A stretch of 64,000 bases of DNA from Pseudokordiimonas caeni (GTDB lineage: Bacteria > Pseudomonadota > Alphaproteobacteria > Sphingomonadales > Kordiimonadaceae). Where the stretch lies: the NCBI RefSeq assembly GCF_026719705.1, contig NZ_JAPPRR010000002.1:745091-809090 (forward strand), written 5' to 3'. Shown in pieces: positions 18,036-28,045 of this stretch. Under the pieces are notes generated by a model that saw nothing but the letters and a program-made list of their open reading frames with translations, was not told where the DNA came from and did not search any database. The translations under genes were made by a program, and so were the position numbers. Numbering within the stretch: the first letter of the stretch is position 1; each line of letters opens with the position of its first letter.

Positions 18036-18148
18036 GGGCACCGGCTTAGGCGCTTGTCTTCGTGCCGTCAAGCACCCCCTTTTCACTTGACTATGCGGGG
18101 GCTGAGGGGCAAGGGTGCCCCGAGTTGCCGGCCTGTCGGAGACACGAG

Positions 18149-19144
18149 ATGAATGCACCCACCCCCATCGATCCCGCCACGAATGCTGCTGATTGGGCGC
18201 CCGTTCGCCATGACTGGAAGGTCGAGGAGATCGAAGCCCTGTTCGCGCTGCCCTTCATGGAACTGATGTTCCGCGCGCAATCGGTGCACCGGCTGTATCA
18301 CGATCCGAACAAGGTGCAGCTCAGCCAGCTTATCTCGATCAAGACGGGCGGCTGCGCCGAGGATTGCGGCTATTGTTCGCAGTCGGCCAAGCATTCGAAA
18401 ACGACCGGGCTTTCGGCGTCCAAACTTCTGGAAGTCGAACGGGTGATTGCCGCCGCCAAAAAGGCCAAGGAAAATGGCGCATCGCGCTATTGCATGGGGG
18501 CGGCCTGGACAAGCCCGAAAGACCGCGACATGGACACACTTGTTGCGATGGTCGAGGGTGTGAAAGACCTTGGTATGGAAACCTGCATGACGCTCGGCAT
18601 GCTGGATGACCATCAGGTCGGTGCCCTTAAAACCGCTGGCCTCGATTACTATAACCACAATGTGGATACGTCCGAGGAATTCTACGGCGAGATCATCACG
18701 ACCCGCACCTATCAGGACCGGCTGGATACGCTGGAGCGTGTGCGCAACGCCGGGATCAATGTGTGTTCGGGCGGGATCGTCGGCATGGGCGAAAGCGTGC
18801 GCGACCGCGCCGGTATGCTGAAGACGCTCGCGAACCTGCCGAAGCATCCGGAAAGCGTGCCGATCAACATGCTCGTCGCGGTGCCCGGCACGCCCCTCGA
18901 ACACGTTGAAGCGCTTGATCCGTTCGAATTCGTGCGCACCATTGCGGTTGCCCGCATTGTGATGCCGAAATCGGAGGTGCGCCTGTCGGCCGGTCGCCAG
19001 ACCATGAGCGAAGAAACGCAGGCGCTGTGCTTCCTCGCCGGCGCCAGCTCGATCTTCTACGGCGAGCAGCTCCTGACCACGGCGAACCCGGAAAACAGCC
19101 GCGACCGCAAGCTTTTCGACAAGCTCGGCCTGCAGCCCGCCTGA
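18149..19144 (+). CDS. bioB: Biotin synthase (radical SAM)
   Basis: BioB inserts sulfur into dethiobiotin. The 331-residue protein has the radical-SAM cluster motif C-A-E-D-C-G-Y-C (cysteines 69, 73, 76), followed by the Y-N-H-N-V-D-T-S segment and the C-terminal R-L-S-A-G-R arginine motif near 285 that supports the second cluster. Start at 18149 follows GGAGAC; an earlier in-frame ATG lacks a ribosome site. bioA follows after a single base, so the two are one transcript. Confidence 0.97.
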   Translation: MNAPTPIDPATNAADWAPVRHDWKVEEIEALFALPFMELMFRAQSVHRLYHDPNKVQLSQLISIKTGGCAEDCGYCSQSAKHSKTTGLSASKLLEVERVIAAAKKAKENGASRYCMGAAWTSPKDRDMDTLVAMVEGVKDLGMETCMTLGMLDDHQVGALKTAGLDYYNHNVDTSEEFYGEIITTRTYQDRLDTLERVRNAGINVCSGGIVGMGESVRDRAGMLKTLANLPKHPESVPINMLVAVPGTPLEHVEALDPFEFVRTIAVARIVMPKSEVRLSAGRQTMSEETQALCFLAGASSIFYGEQLLTTANPENSRDRKLFDKLGLQPA

Positions 19145-19145
19145 G

Positions 19146-20402
19146 ATGGCAGACCCCGGCTGGTATGACGAGGGCCGCCCCCACCTGTGGCTGCCCTATA
19201 CCCAGATGAAAACGGCGGTGCCGCCGCTCGCGGTGGCTGCCACCAACGGTGTGACGCTGACGCTCGCCGACGGGCGCACGCTTGTGGACGGCATCGCCAG
19301 CTGGTGGACAGCCGCGCACGGCTACAATCATCCCCACATTATTGAGGCCGTGAAGGCCCAGTATGATGTGATGCCGCATGTGATGTTCGGCGGGCTGGTG
19401 CATGAGCCCGCCGCGCGACTTGCCACGCGGCTCGCCAAACTGCTGCCGGGGGATCTGACCAAGGTCTTCTTCGCGGAATCGGGCTCGGTGAGTGTGGAAG
19501 TCGCCATGAAGATGGCGCTGCAATATCACCTCAACCGCGGCGAACGCCGGCCGAAGTTTGTGCATTTCCGCAAGGGCTATCACGGCGACACCTTTGCGAC
19601 GATGGCGGTGTGCGATCCCGAAGAAGGCATGCATGCCAAATTCGCCGGGATGCTGGCGAACCATCTGATTGCCGATCTGCCGCGCACAAAGGCCGAAGCC
19701 GAACGGTTTGCAGACTGGCTGAAGGCGGAGGCGCATCAGGTGGCGGCGGTCATCACCGAGCCCCTTGTTCAGGGCGCGGGCGGGATGGTGTTCCACGGGG
19801 GCGAGACACTGCGCTGGCTCAGGGAAGCCTGCGATGCGGCGGGGGGTCTCTTGATCCTCGACGAGATTTTCACAGGCTTCGGGCGCACCGGGGCAATGTT
19901 CGCGTGCGAAGCTGCCGGGATTGTGCCCGATATCGTGACGCTTTCGAAAGCGCTGACGGGGGGCGTCTGCCCGCTATCGGCCACCATCGCCACGGCGCGT
20001 GTGTATGAAGCCTTCCATTCGGACGAAGGCGGCCATGCGCTGATGCATGGCCCCACTTACATGGCGCATGCGGCGGCCTGTGCGGCCGCGAACGCGAGCC
20101 TTGATCTGTTTGAGCAGCATGACCGACTGTCGCAGGCGCGGGCCATTGGGGCCCAATTGAAGGTGGAACTGGAGCCCTGCCGTGCCCTGGCGGGCGTCAA
20201 GGATGTGCGGGTGCTGGGTGCCATCGGTGTGGTGGAACTTGAAGCAGGCCACAACCTTGAAGCCCTAAAGCCGAAATTCGTGGCGGAAGGCGTGTGGATC
20301 AGGCCCTTCGGCAATATCGTCTATCTCACACCCGCGCTCACCATCGGTGCCGATGACCTGTCGAAGCTGACCGGCGCGATTTTCAGGGTTCTGTCGGCCT
20401 AG
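19146..20402 (+). CDS. bioA: Adenosylmethionine-8-amino-7-oxononanoate aminotransferase
   Basis: BioA transfers the amino group of S-adenosylmethionine to 8-amino-7-oxononanoate using PLP. The 418-residue protein shows W-L-P-Y-T-Q (15-20), S-W-W-T-A-A-H-G-Y near 52-60, L-D-E-I-F-T-G-F-G-R-T-G (about 238-249) and the PLP lysine K268 in T-L-S-K-A-L-T-G-G, all typical of BioA. The start lies 1 base after bioB. The 3' end overlaps the convergent membrane acyltransferase stop in CTAG at 20399-20402. With bioB, bioF and bioD all four late biotin steps are present. Confidence 0.96.
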   Translation: MADPGWYDEGRPHLWLPYTQMKTAVPPLAVAATNGVTLTLADGRTLVDGIASWWTAAHGYNHPHIIEAVKAQYDVMPHVMFGGLVHEPAARLATRLAKLLPGDLTKVFFAESGSVSVEVAMKMALQYHLNRGERRPKFVHFRKGYHGDTFATMAVCDPEEGMHAKFAGMLANHLIADLPRTKAEAERFADWLKAEAHQVAAVITEPLVQGAGGMVFHGGETLRWLREACDAAGGLLILDEIFTGFGRTGAMFACEAAGIVPDIVTLSKALTGGVCPLSATIATARVYEAFHSDEGGHALMHGPTYMAHAAACAAANASLDLFEQHDRLSQARAIGAQLKVELEPCRALAGVKDVRVLGAIGVVELEAGHNLEALKPKFVAEGVWIRPFGNIVYLTPALTIGADDLSKLTGAIFRVLSA

Positions 20403-21493
20403 ACCTTCAATATCCAGCCTTGCCGCCGCATCACAGCAACGGGTGCCCATGTCAGTATGATGACGAGTGCATAAGGGAGAAGCGAGGCTGAGCGGTCCGG
20501 CAGGATGGAGGTGCCAAGGTCATAAAGCGCTCTGGCGGCCCCGCTCGCCAGTACTGGCCCCATCAGATAGGTGTGCAGCACATAGGCGGTGATCGCATTG
20601 ATGCCGAAAGCATGCGGGAAGGCGATAATGGCGGGCCGCCAGCCTTTCAGGTCCAGCGCCCACAGAAGCACCGCGAACACGATCAGCGTGGCGCCCGAAG
20701 TGACGGCGACGAAGCTTGAACTCCAGATCGATTTCACGACGGGGAAGGCGAAGGACCAGACGATGCCGAGGGCGAGGAGGGTCACTCCCGTGAGGGCCAG
20801 CCGTGTGACACGGCGCGCATCCGCCCCACCCGTTTTCACATAAAGCCCGGCCAGCACGCCAATCAGCGCCTGCGCGAGCGTGGGCAGGGTGCCCATCAGG
20901 CCTTCTGGATCATAGGGCAGGGGGGCGGTCTTGGCATAGACGTGGGTGCCAAGGATCACCCGGTCCAGATAACTTGAGAAATCCTGGCCGGGGACATGGA
21001 GGTTCGCAGGCCCCGCATCGGGCACCGGCAACAGACAGAGGCCCCAATAGGCAAGCAGAATCCCGGCGGCTGTGGCCGCGATCTGGCGGGGGCTCAGCTT
21101 GATGAACAGAAGGGCAGCGAGCACAAAGACGATGCCGATCCGCTGCAGCACCCCCATGATGCGCAGGTCATCCGGCAGGCCGACGAAGCTCATGGTGAGC
21201 AATAGCCCGATCACGAAAAGCAGTGCCCCGCGCTTGAAAAGCCGCAAGGCAAGCTCGCCGGTCAGCCCGTCGCTTTTCGCCGAGGAAAGCGCGAAGGGGA
21301 TCGAGGCGCCGACCATCAGGATGAAGGCGGGGAAAACGAAGTCCGCGAGCGTGAGGCCAACCCAGTTGGCATGCAGGAGGACCGGAAAGGCCGGAAAGAC
21401 CCCCGCGCCAACCGCCGCGCTGTTCACAAGCACCATGCCGATGACGGTAAGGCCACGCAGCACATCAAGGCTCATCAGGCGCTGTTTTGACAT
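20399..21493 (-). CDS. HGSNAT-like (DUF1624/DUF5009-type) membrane acyltransferase homologue
   Basis: A 364-residue polytopic membrane protein with about ten hydrophobic segments. The opening R-L-M-S-L-D-V-L-R-G-L-T-V is the signature of heparan-alpha-glucosaminide N-acetyltransferase relatives and the wider acyltransferase-3-like group. Bacterial members are thought to transfer acyl groups to periplasmic sugars. H-A-F-G-I-N-A-I-T-A-Y near the C-terminus is also characteristic. It stands alone; the physiological substrate cannot be read from context. Confidence 0.8.
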   Translation of the reverse strand: MSKQRLMSLDVLRGLTVIGMVLVNSAAVGAGVFPAFPVLLHANWVGLTLADFVFPAFILMVGASIPFALSSAKSDGLTGELALRLFKRGALLFVIGLLLTMSFVGLPDDLRIMGVLQRIGIVFVLAALLFIKLSPRQIAATAAGILLAYWGLCLLPVPDAGPANLHVPGQDFSSYLDRVILGTHVYAKTAPLPYDPEGLMGTLPTLAQALIGVLAGLYVKTGGADARRVTRLALTGVTLLALGIVWSFAFPVVKSIWSSSFVAVTSGATLIVFAVLLWALDLKGWRPAIIAFPHAFGINAITAYVLHTYLMGPVLASGAARALYDLGTSILPDRSASLLPYALVIILTWAPVAVMRRQGWILKV

Positions 21494-21580
21494 CGTTGTC
21501 TCCCCCGGTTTCGGCGGAGGTTATCGCATGTGGGTTGGGTTGGAAAGGGGCGCGTTCAGTGTCGGCCCCGCACAAACAAA

Positions 21581-21602
21581 AAGCCCGGCCGGAGCCGGGC
21601 TT
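21581..21602 (-). terminator. Intrinsic terminator of the Bax inhibitor-1 gene
   Basis: A GC-rich stem AAGCCCGGC / GCCGGGCTT surrounds a short CGGA loop. On the minus strand it is followed by a T-rich tract (the A-rich bases 21571-21582). It lies 25 bases beyond the stop of the Bax inhibitor-1 family gene. Confidence 0.85.
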
Positions 21603-21626
21603 GTCGTTATCTTGTGTCCGCTGTTC

Positions 21627-22349
21627 CTATTCGCGGCTGGTGCCAACGAAGCGCAGCAGCATCAGGAACATGTTGATGAAGTCGAGATAGAGGCTGAGGG
21701 CACCCATGATAGCGCCTTTGGCCTGCAGTTCGCCGTGACCGGCGAGCTCGAAATAGCTGTTCTTGATGCGCTGGGTGTCATAGGCGGTGAGGCCCGCGAA
21801 GATCAGCACACCGGCAACCGAGATGATGAAGTCCATCATCGTGGATTGCATGAAGATATTGACCACGCTCGCCACGATCAGGCCGATGAGGCCCATGATC
21901 AGGAAGGTGCCCATGCCCGACAGCGACTTCTTGGTGGTGTAGCCATAGAGGCTGAGGCCACCGAAGGCGACGGCGGTGATGAAGAAGGTGCGCGCGATGC
22001 TCTCGCCCGTGTAGGCAAGGAAGATCGTCGACAGCGACAGACCCATCACACCCGCATAAACCCAGAAGAGGGTCTGCAGGGCGCCGGCCGACAGGCGGTT
22101 CACGCCGAAGGACAGCACCATCACGAAGACGAGCGGTGCGAACATCACGATATAGGCCTGCGGGCCGCCGAAGATGGCTGCCATCAGCGTTTCGGACTGG
22201 CTCACGAGCATGGAGACAATACCGGTCAGAAGAACGCCGGAGGCCATATAGTTATAGACCTTCAGCATGTAGGCGCGAAGGCCGGCATCAAACTCGGCTG
22301 CGCCCGTGCGGGCGCCGGTCTGATAGACAGTGTCGTAACGGTTGTTCAT
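21627..22349 (-). CDS. Bax inhibitor-1 / YccA-family membrane protein
   Basis: A 240-residue inner-membrane protein with seven hydrophobic helices. Start at 22349 (M-N-N-R-Y-D-T-V) follows GGGGAGC; the open frame extends upstream into the ABC permease gene but without a ribosome site. Family features include the N-terminal L-R-A-Y-M-L-K-V-Y-N-Y-M and the late A-Y-D-T-Q-R-I-K-N and L-Y-L-D-F-I-N-M-F segments. Bacterial members are calcium-leak or FtsH-modulating proteins. Monocistronic, ended by the terminator at 21581. Confidence 0.93.
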   Translation of the reverse strand: MNNRYDTVYQTGARTGAAEFDAGLRAYMLKVYNYMASGVLLTGIVSMLVSQSETLMAAIFGGPQAYIVMFAPLVFVMVLSFGVNRLSAGALQTLFWVYAGVMGLSLSTIFLAYTGESIARTFFITAVAFGGLSLYGYTTKKSLSGMGTFLIMGLIGLIVASVVNIFMQSTMMDFIISVAGVLIFAGLTAYDTQRIKNSYFELAGHGELQAKGAIMGALSLYLDFINMFLMLLRFVGTSRE

Positions 22350-22449
22350 CTTTGCTCCCCAAATATTCAAGGACCGTTTGAACGCTAATATGGGGTGGGT
22401 CCGCCCCCCCTGCAAGGGAAACCGGACACGATTCATACCGATTTCCCCA

Positions 22450-24981
22450 CTATTCGTCGCGCAGTACCCGGTTTGGCGGCACGGCAAGTGCCCGCGAGCT
22501 GGAGATAAGGCCAAGCCCGATGGTCACCACAAGGCCAGCCGCCAGCGTGCCAAGGACGGGCGCCCACAGCAGCTGGAATTCCATTTCCCAGACACTGGTG
22601 ACAACCACCCAACCGGCGATGCTGCCAAGGCCGAGCGCGATAGAGGCAGTGAGAAGCCCAAGAAGCAGATATTCCATCAAGTAAGCCATCAGCACCTGGC
22701 GGCGCACAGCACCCACCATTTTCAGGATCACGCTTTCATAGACCCGCTGGCGGAACCCTGCGGCGATCGCACCGGCCAGCACGAGGATGCCGGCCACAAT
22801 CGCGACGACCGCAGTCACCCGTATGGCGAGCCCGATATCCTGCAGCATGGCATTGACGGTGCCGAGCACCTCTTTCATGCGGATCGCGGTGACGCCCGGG
22901 TAGGCGCGGGTGAGCGTGCGGTGAGCCAGCTCCTCGGCCTCTGACGCCGCCTTCAGCGTTGCCATATAGGTGTGTGGCGCGGCCTTCAGCGTGTAGGGGT
23001 CAAACAGGATCACGAAGTTGAAACCGAAGGTGCCCCAGTCGATCTGGCGTAGCGACCGGACCTTCGCCGTGATGTCGCGGCCCATGATATTGACCGTGAT
23101 CGTATCGCCGATCTTGAGGCCAAGCCCGATCGCTTCCTCGCGCCCGAGGCTGACTTCCGGCTCTCCCGAATAGCCCTCCGGCCACCAGTCGCCTTCGACA
23201 AGTGTCGAGGTATCCGGCAGGCTGTCGCCGTAGGAAAGCCCGCGGTCGCCGCGCAGGATCCATTTATATTCAGGGTCGATGACCGCTTCTTCGGATGGCA
23301 CGCCATTGAGCGCGATCACCTTGCCGCGCAGGTTGGGCACCAGCATCACTTCCTCGACACCCGGCACGGCCTTGGCTGCCTGTTCGAAGGCATCCCGCTC
23401 GTGGCTCTGGATATCCAGCATGAAGAAGGCCGGGGCTTCCGAGGGCACTTCATCCGCCAGTTGCTTGGTCAGATTACCTTCGATGAGCGAGAGGCTGGCG
23501 AACAAGGTGAGGCCAAGCCCCATAGACAGGATCACCGCACTGGTGGCGGCACCCGGCCGGTGCAGGTTGGCAATCGCCAGCCGCAGCAGCGCCTTGCGCG
23601 GGCGCGGGCTGTTGGCGGCAAGCTTCTCGACAAGGGCTGCAAGACCCAGAAGCAGGGCGAAGGCGACGACACAGGCTCCCGCAAAGCCGGCTGCCATCAT
23701 CCGGTCACCCGCAAAGCCGATGGCGAGGGCCGCGATGCCGACCCCGGCGAGCGCGATGAGCAGAAGATATACGAGACGAGGCCGTTTGCGATCAGGTGCC
23801 ACGAGTGCTCGGAACAGCCGCACGGCCGGCAGGTCCCGCGCCTGACCGAGCGGCCAGGCGGTGAAGGCGGCGGTGATCAGGAAGCCGTAAAGCCCGGCCA
23901 TGGCAAGCGGGGCGGCAAACACGCCGCTATCAGGCTTCACCGGCAGGCTTTCCGGCAGGAAGTTCGCGAGCACGCCGGGCAGCATGGCCCCGACCAAAAG
24001 GCCGATGGCAATGGCGCCCGCTGCAATCAGCATGATCTGCCACAGATAGGTCGCGAAAATCAGCCCGCCCTCGGCGCCGAGGATCTTGAAAGTGGCGATG
24101 GTGCGGGTCTTCTGGTCCATATAACCCTTGACCGCATTGCCGACCCCGACCCCGCCGACAACAAGCGCCGAAAGGCCGACAAGGGTCAGGAACATGCCCA
24201 TCTGGTCCACAAAACGCCGGAGCCCCGGCGCGCTCGTGGTGCGATCATTGATCCGCCAGCCGTCCGTTTCGAAATCATCCTTGATCTCGTCCCGAAGCGC
24301 CTTCAGGTCGGTCGCGGGTGCTACCCGCAGCTTGTAATAATGGTCGATCAGGCTTCCCGGCACTACAAGGCCCGAGGACATCAACGCCTCATGCGAGATG
24401 ATCACACTCGGCCCCAGCTGGAAGCCGAGGTTTGCCTTGTCGGGCTCGCGGGTGATCATGGCGCGGATATCGGCGGTCAGGTTGCCGATCTTCAGCCGGT
24501 CACCGAGTTTCACATTCAGCCGGTCGGCAACAAGCGGATCGACCGCAATGCCCCAGACATCGCCGTGGCGTTCGGTGATGGTCGGCGTTTCAAGCTGCGG
24601 GCTCGTCTCCAGCCGCCCGTAGAGGGGATAATGCGTATCGACGGCGCGAAGCTCGATAAGGGTCGCTTCGCCCGCCTCCGACCGGGCCATGGTGCGCAGC
24701 CGTGCCGAGCGGCTGAGCGTGCCCTGGGTAGCCGCCCAGTTGATGAATTCGGGGCCCGCTTCCTGTTGGAAGATGCGAACCTCCAGATCACCGCCAAGGA
24801 TTGTCTGGCCTTCGCGGGCCATGCCGTCCTCGATGGCCTTGGTGAGGGAACCCACAGCTGCAATCACCGCCACGCCAAGCGTGAGGCATGCTGCAAAGAT
24901 GCGGAATCCGCGAACGCCGCCCCGAAGTTCGCGAAGCGCGAAGCGGAGCGAAACCGGCAGCCCGGTATGTCGCGAGATCAT
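22450..24981 (-). CDS. FtsX-type ABC transporter permease (YbbP-like)
   Basis: An 843-residue permease with the tandem FtsX-domain layout of YbbP: one membrane helix near the N-terminus (about 23-45), a large periplasmic domain, then three-helix blocks (about 255-370), central helices and a last three-helix block (about 720-830). Its start overlaps the ATPase stop (ATGA at 24978-24981). In E. coli the ybbA-ybbP pair is adjacent to tesA, exactly the partner set seen here. The transported or extruded substrate is unknown; an envelope lipid or lipoprotein role is inferred from related Lol/Mac-type systems. Confidence 0.88.
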   Translation of the reverse strand: MISRHTGLPVSLRFALRELRGGVRGFRIFAACLTLGVAVIAAVGSLTKAIEDGMAREGQTILGGDLEVRIFQQEAGPEFINWAATQGTLSRSARLRTMARSEAGEATLIELRAVDTHYPLYGRLETSPQLETPTITERHGDVWGIAVDPLVADRLNVKLGDRLKIGNLTADIRAMITREPDKANLGFQLGPSVIISHEALMSSGLVVPGSLIDHYYKLRVAPATDLKALRDEIKDDFETDGWRINDRTTSAPGLRRFVDQMGMFLTLVGLSALVVGGVGVGNAVKGYMDQKTRTIATFKILGAEGGLIFATYLWQIMLIAAGAIAIGLLVGAMLPGVLANFLPESLPVKPDSGVFAAPLAMAGLYGFLITAAFTAWPLGQARDLPAVRLFRALVAPDRKRPRLVYLLLIALAGVGIAALAIGFAGDRMMAAGFAGACVVAFALLLGLAALVEKLAANSPRPRKALLRLAIANLHRPGAATSAVILSMGLGLTLFASLSLIEGNLTKQLADEVPSEAPAFFMLDIQSHERDAFEQAAKAVPGVEEVMLVPNLRGKVIALNGVPSEEAVIDPEYKWILRGDRGLSYGDSLPDTSTLVEGDWWPEGYSGEPEVSLGREEAIGLGLKIGDTITVNIMGRDITAKVRSLRQIDWGTFGFNFVILFDPYTLKAAPHTYMATLKAASEAEELAHRTLTRAYPGVTAIRMKEVLGTVNAMLQDIGLAIRVTAVVAIVAGILVLAGAIAAGFRQRVYESVILKMVGAVRRQVLMAYLMEYLLLGLLTASIALGLGSIAGWVVVTSVWEMEFQLLWAPVLGTLAAGLVVTIGLGLISSSRALAVPPNRVLRDE

Positions 24982-25727
24982 TTGGACTTCCCGAGCTTGA
25001 GATCGCTGGTGTCGGCCTCGCCGACGGTTGCCGTGTTGCCGGTGTCATCGACAATCTTGCCGTCGCGCATCGAGATGACACGGTCGCAGCGGTCGGCGAG
25101 CTTGGCATCGTGGGTGACGAGCACCAGCGTGGTGCCACGCCGTTTGGCGAGATCGAACAGAAGATCGATGATGGTGCGGCCCGTGGCGCTGTCGAGGTTG
25201 CCGGTCGGTTCGTCACCGAACAGGATCGGTGGTTCGCTGACAAGGGCGCGGGCGAGTGCCACACGCTGTTGTTCGCCCCCTGAAAGCTGGGCCGGATAAT
25301 GGTCCATCCGGTGGCCAAGGCCGACCGCGTCCAGTTCTTTCGCCGCGCGGTCGAACGCGTCGTTGATACCGGCAAGTTCCAGTGGCACCGCCACATTTTC
25401 AAGCGCCGTCATCGTCGGGATCAGGTGGAAGGCCTGCATCACGATGCCAATACGGGCGAGTCGGTGCCGGGCGAGCTCGTCTTCATCGGCACCCGAGAAG
25501 GCAAGGCCGTCAACATCGACATCGCCTTCCGAAGCTTGCTCAAGCCCTGTCATCAGGCTCATGAGCGACGATTTGCCCGAGCCGGACGGCCCGATGATCC
25601 CTACCGTTTCGCCGCGCGAAATGGAAAAAGATATATTTTTCAGAATATTGACGGGTCCTGCGCCGGATTCGAGCGTCAGGCTCACGCCAGAGAGTTGAAT
25701 GATTGGGGTTCTATCAGCCATTGTCAT
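24978..25727 (-). CDS. ABC transporter ATPase (YbbA/LolD-like)
   Basis: A 249-residue ATPase of the MacB/LolD class. Walker A is G-P-S-G-S-G-K-S-S (about 46-54), the signature L-S-G-G-E-Q-Q-R-V and Walker B I-L-F-G-D-E-P-T-G-N-L-D, the last being typical of this class. Start at 25727 follows GAGGAAAG; a second ATG two codons later is possible. It is coupled to the downstream FtsX-type permease and divergent from tesA. Confidence 0.93.
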   Translation of the reverse strand: MTMADRTPIIQLSGVSLTLESGAGPVNILKNISFSISRGETVGIIGPSGSGKSSLMSLMTGLEQASEGDVDVDGLAFSGADEDELARHRLARIGIVMQAFHLIPTMTALENVAVPLELAGINDAFDRAAKELDAVGLGHRMDHYPAQLSGGEQQRVALARALVSEPPILFGDEPTGNLDSATGRTIIDLLFDLAKRRGTTLVLVTHDAKLADRCDRVISMRDGKIVDDTGNTATVGEADTSDLKLGKSK

Positions 25728-25810
25728 TTTCTTTCCTCGCTGCCACCTTTACGGAAACGAACCGCCCCCGGATCGGTTCGTACCCTATAAAAAGGCTAGG
25801 AGTGACGCCG

Positions 25811-26473
25811 TTGCCGGTCAATCGACTTCCCCGATTTTTTTGTTTTCTCGTGATGACATTTCTGTGTGTCGCACCGCTTTCGGCCGTTCGTGCAGATGCG
25901 GACGGTCCAAAAATCATGGCGTTTGGCGATAGCCTGACGGCGGGTTACGGCCTGCCGGCGGGGCAGGGTTTCACGGATCGGCTGCAGGTGTGGCTGCGCG
26001 AAAACGGCTTGCCGGAAGCGAAAGTGATCAATGCCGGCGTGTCGGGCGACACGAGCTCGGGCGGGCGTTCGCGGCTTGAATGGGCGCTGGCTGGCGTGCC
26101 CGGCGGCAAACCCGATCTCGTGATCCTCGAGCTTGGCGCCAACGACGGCCTGCGCGGCGTGGACCCCGTGATCACGCGGGAAAACATGGCGGCGATGGTT
26201 GAAGCCTTCAAGGCGAAAGATATCCCCGTGCTGCTGGCCGGCATGCTGGCGCCGCCGAACCTCGGGCCCGATTACGCGGCCGTCTTCAACCCGATTTATC
26301 CGACACTGGCCGAACAGGACGGTGTGACGCTTTATCCCTTCTTTCTGGATGGTGTGGCGGCAGACCCCTCGCTCAACCAGTCGGACGGCATGCATCCCAA
26401 TGAAAAAGGGGTGGAGATCATCGTATCGAAAATCGGCCCCGAGGTCGTGAAGCTGCTGACGGAGGCGCCATGA
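25811..26473 (+). CDS. tesA: Periplasmic GDSL arylesterase / acyl-CoA thioesterase I
   Basis: A 220-residue SGNH hydrolase. I choose the TTG at 25811: it is well spaced from AGGAG at 25798-25802 and gives a compact signal peptide ending A-V-R-A. The catalytic blocks are F-G-D-S-L-T-A-G-Y-G (serine 41), G-A-N-D-G-L-R-G and S-D-G-M-H-P-N with the Asp/His pair. TesA-type enzymes hydrolyse acyl-CoA and esters in the periplasm. It is the first gene of a four-gene unit with ThpR, CobB and PCD, and diverges from the YbbAP-like transporter. An ATG at 25853 would be a shorter alternative start. Confidence 0.9.
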   Translation: MPVNRLPRFFCFLVMTFLCVAPLSAVRADADGPKIMAFGDSLTAGYGLPAGQGFTDRLQVWLRENGLPEAKVINAGVSGDTSSGGRSRLEWALAGVPGGKPDLVILELGANDGLRGVDPVITRENMAAMVEAFKAKDIPVLLAGMLAPPNLGPDYAAVFNPIYPTLAEQDGVTLYPFFLDGVAADPSLNQSDGMHPNEKGVEIIVSKIGPEVVKLLTEAP

Positions 26474-27033
26474 TCCGCCTGTTTGTCGGCCTTGAAGTCC
26501 CTTTGGGCCTGCGGCCCGCCCTGCAGCTTGCCCGCGGCGGGGTGGAAGGCGCGCACTGGCAACGCGACGACCAGTTCCATATGACGCTTGCCTTCATTGG
26601 CGAGGTCGAGGGGCACGTGTACCGCGAGATAATCGATACGCTCGGCGGTATCAGCTTTACGCCTTTCGAGCTTGCCTTTGAAGGCGTCGGCGTGTTTGGC
26701 AAGCCCAACCAGCCGAAGGCCCTGTGGGCTGGTGTGCGCGACCCCGCACCGATCATCCATCTGCATGAAAAGATCGCCCATGCGCTTGAACGGATCGGCG
26801 TGACCATCGACCAACGGCGCTACAAGCCACATGTGACGATCGCCCGGTTCGGAAAGGGCAGTCATGCGCGTGTGGCGGAATGGCTTTCGAACAACGAACT
26901 GCTCAGGTCGGACAGCGAACTTGTCTCGCAGTTTGTGCTGTTCTCCAGCCGGCGGACCAGCGAAGGCGGCTTCTATGCCGTCGAGGAACGCTTCGGCCAC
27001 GACTTCGACGACGAAGAAGACGAGGGCCACTGA
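26470..27033 (+). CDS. thpR: RNA 2',3'-cyclic phosphodiesterase (2H family)
   Basis: A 187-residue protein with the two H-x-T/S-x motifs of the 2H phosphoesterases, H-M-T-L (37-40) and H-V-T-I (about 121-124). ThpR/LigT opens RNA 2',3'-cyclic phosphates. It overlaps the tesA stop by ATGA and is followed 2 bases later by the sirtuin gene. The C-terminus ends in an acidic tail (E-R-F-G-H-D-F-D-D-E-E-D-E-G-H), which is unusual and does not affect the catalytic region. Confidence 0.92.
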   Translation: MIRLFVGLEVPLGLRPALQLARGGVEGAHWQRDDQFHMTLAFIGEVEGHVYREIIDTLGGISFTPFELAFEGVGVFGKPNQPKALWAGVRDPAPIIHLHEKIAHALERIGVTIDQRRYKPHVTIARFGKGSHARVAEWLSNNELLRSDSELVSQFVLFSSRRTSEGGFYAVEERFGHDFDDEEDEGH

Positions 27034-27035
27034 AC

Positions 27036-27752
27036 GTGCCACGCTACGGCCATATCGTGGTGCTGTCAGGAGCCGGGCTCAGTGCTGAATCCGGCCTTTC
27101 CACCTTCCGCGACAATGGCGGGCTTTGGGATAACCACCGGGTGGAAGACGTGGCCACGCCCGAAGCTTATGCCCGCAACCCCGATCTGGTGCAGCGCTTT
27201 TACAATGAGCGCCGCGCGAAGCTTTCGAGCGTGCAGCCGAATGCAGCGCACACGGCGCTTGGCCGGCTGCAGCGGGAATTTGAAGGCCAGGTCACGCTGG
27301 TGACCCAGAATGTGGACGACCTGTTGGAACGCGGCGGCGCGCGCGACGTCATTCATATGCACGGCGAGCTGTTGAAAGTGCGCTGCACGGCCTGCAACAC
27401 GGTGCATGGCTGGCGGGAGGATTGCACCGAGGCAACGCGTTGCCCTGCCTGTGGGGTGGCACCAGGACTTCGGCCTGATATCGTCTGGTTCGGTGAAATG
27501 CCCTATCATCTGGACCGTATCTATGCGGCCCTCGGGGACTGTGATCTGTTCCTGTCGGTAGGCACCAGCGGCAATGTCTATCCCGCCGCCGGTTTTGTGG
27601 CCGAGGTGCGCCGGGCGGGCTATGCCCACACGATTGAAATCAATCTTGAACCTTCGGCGGGGGTCAGTTACTTCGCCGAACATCGTCACGGCAAGGCGGG
27701 CGAAATTGTGCCCGAACTTGTCGAACAATTGCTCAAAGGAGAAGCGTCATGA
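27036..27752 (+). CDS. cobB: NAD-dependent protein deacylase (sirtuin)
   Basis: A 238-residue Sir2 enzyme. The GTG at 27036 is the right start because the NAD motif G-A-G-L-S-A-E-S-G follows within 15 residues; a longer frame upstream runs inside thp[15 protein letters not shown] and catalytic H-M-H-G are present, with a four-cysteine zinc site (C-x-x-C and C-x-x-C). It is in a tight operon, overlapping the PCD gene by ATGA. Confidence 0.95.
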   Translation: MPRYGHIVVLSGAGLSAESGLSTFRDNGGLWDNHRVEDVATPEAYARNPDLVQRFYNERRAKLSSVQPNAAHTALGRLQREFEGQVTLVTQNVDDLLERGGARDVIHMHGELLKVRCTACNTVHGWREDCTEATRCPACGVAPGLRPDIVWFGEMPYHLDRIYAALGDCDLFLSVGTSGNVYPAAGFVAEVRRAGYAHTIEINLEPSAGVSYFAEHRHGKAGEIVPELVEQLLKGEAS

Positions 27753-28045
27753 CCCGTCCGACCCTGCTGCCCGATGCCGCGCGCACGGAAGCGCTTGAAG
27801 GCCTTTCTGGCTGGACCTATGACGCACCCGCCAAGGCCATCTCCAAGACTTTCAAGTTCAAGGACTTCAGCGAAGCCTGGGGCTTCATGAACCGCGCCGC
27901 CCTGAAAGCGGAATCAATGGATCACCATCCCGAATGGTTCAATGTCTATAACCGGGTTGAGGTGAAGCTGACCACGCATGACGCGGACGGCGTCACGCGC
28001 CTCGATATCGAGCTTGCCTCGGCGATGGATACGTTCGCCGGCTGA
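27749..28045 (+). CDS. Pterin-4a-carbinolamine dehydratase
   Basis: A 98-residue protein that dehydrates 4a-hydroxytetrahydrobiopterin; some members moonlight as transcription co-factors. The signature [10 protein letters not shown] with V-x-L-T-T-H-D is intact at about 52-75. Last gene of the tesA-thpR-cobB unit, with its stop immediately followed by the convergent glutaredoxin-MauE gene. No phenylalanine hydroxylase gene lies in this window. Confidence 0.95.
   Translation: MTRPTLLPDAARTEALEGLSGWTYDAPAKAISKTFKFKDFSEAWGFMNRAALKAESMDHHPEWFNVYNRVEVKLTTHDADGVTRLDIELASAMDTFAG

Noticed and set aside
18036-18148. Biotin regulator box between bioF and bioB
   Set aside because: The gap contains only GC-rich imperfect hairpins; neither a BioR nor a BirA-type operator could be recognised.
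23401-25299. 632-codon plus-strand frame over the ABC transporter
   Set aside because: Shadow of a coupled minus-strand operon with intact Walker and FtsX features.
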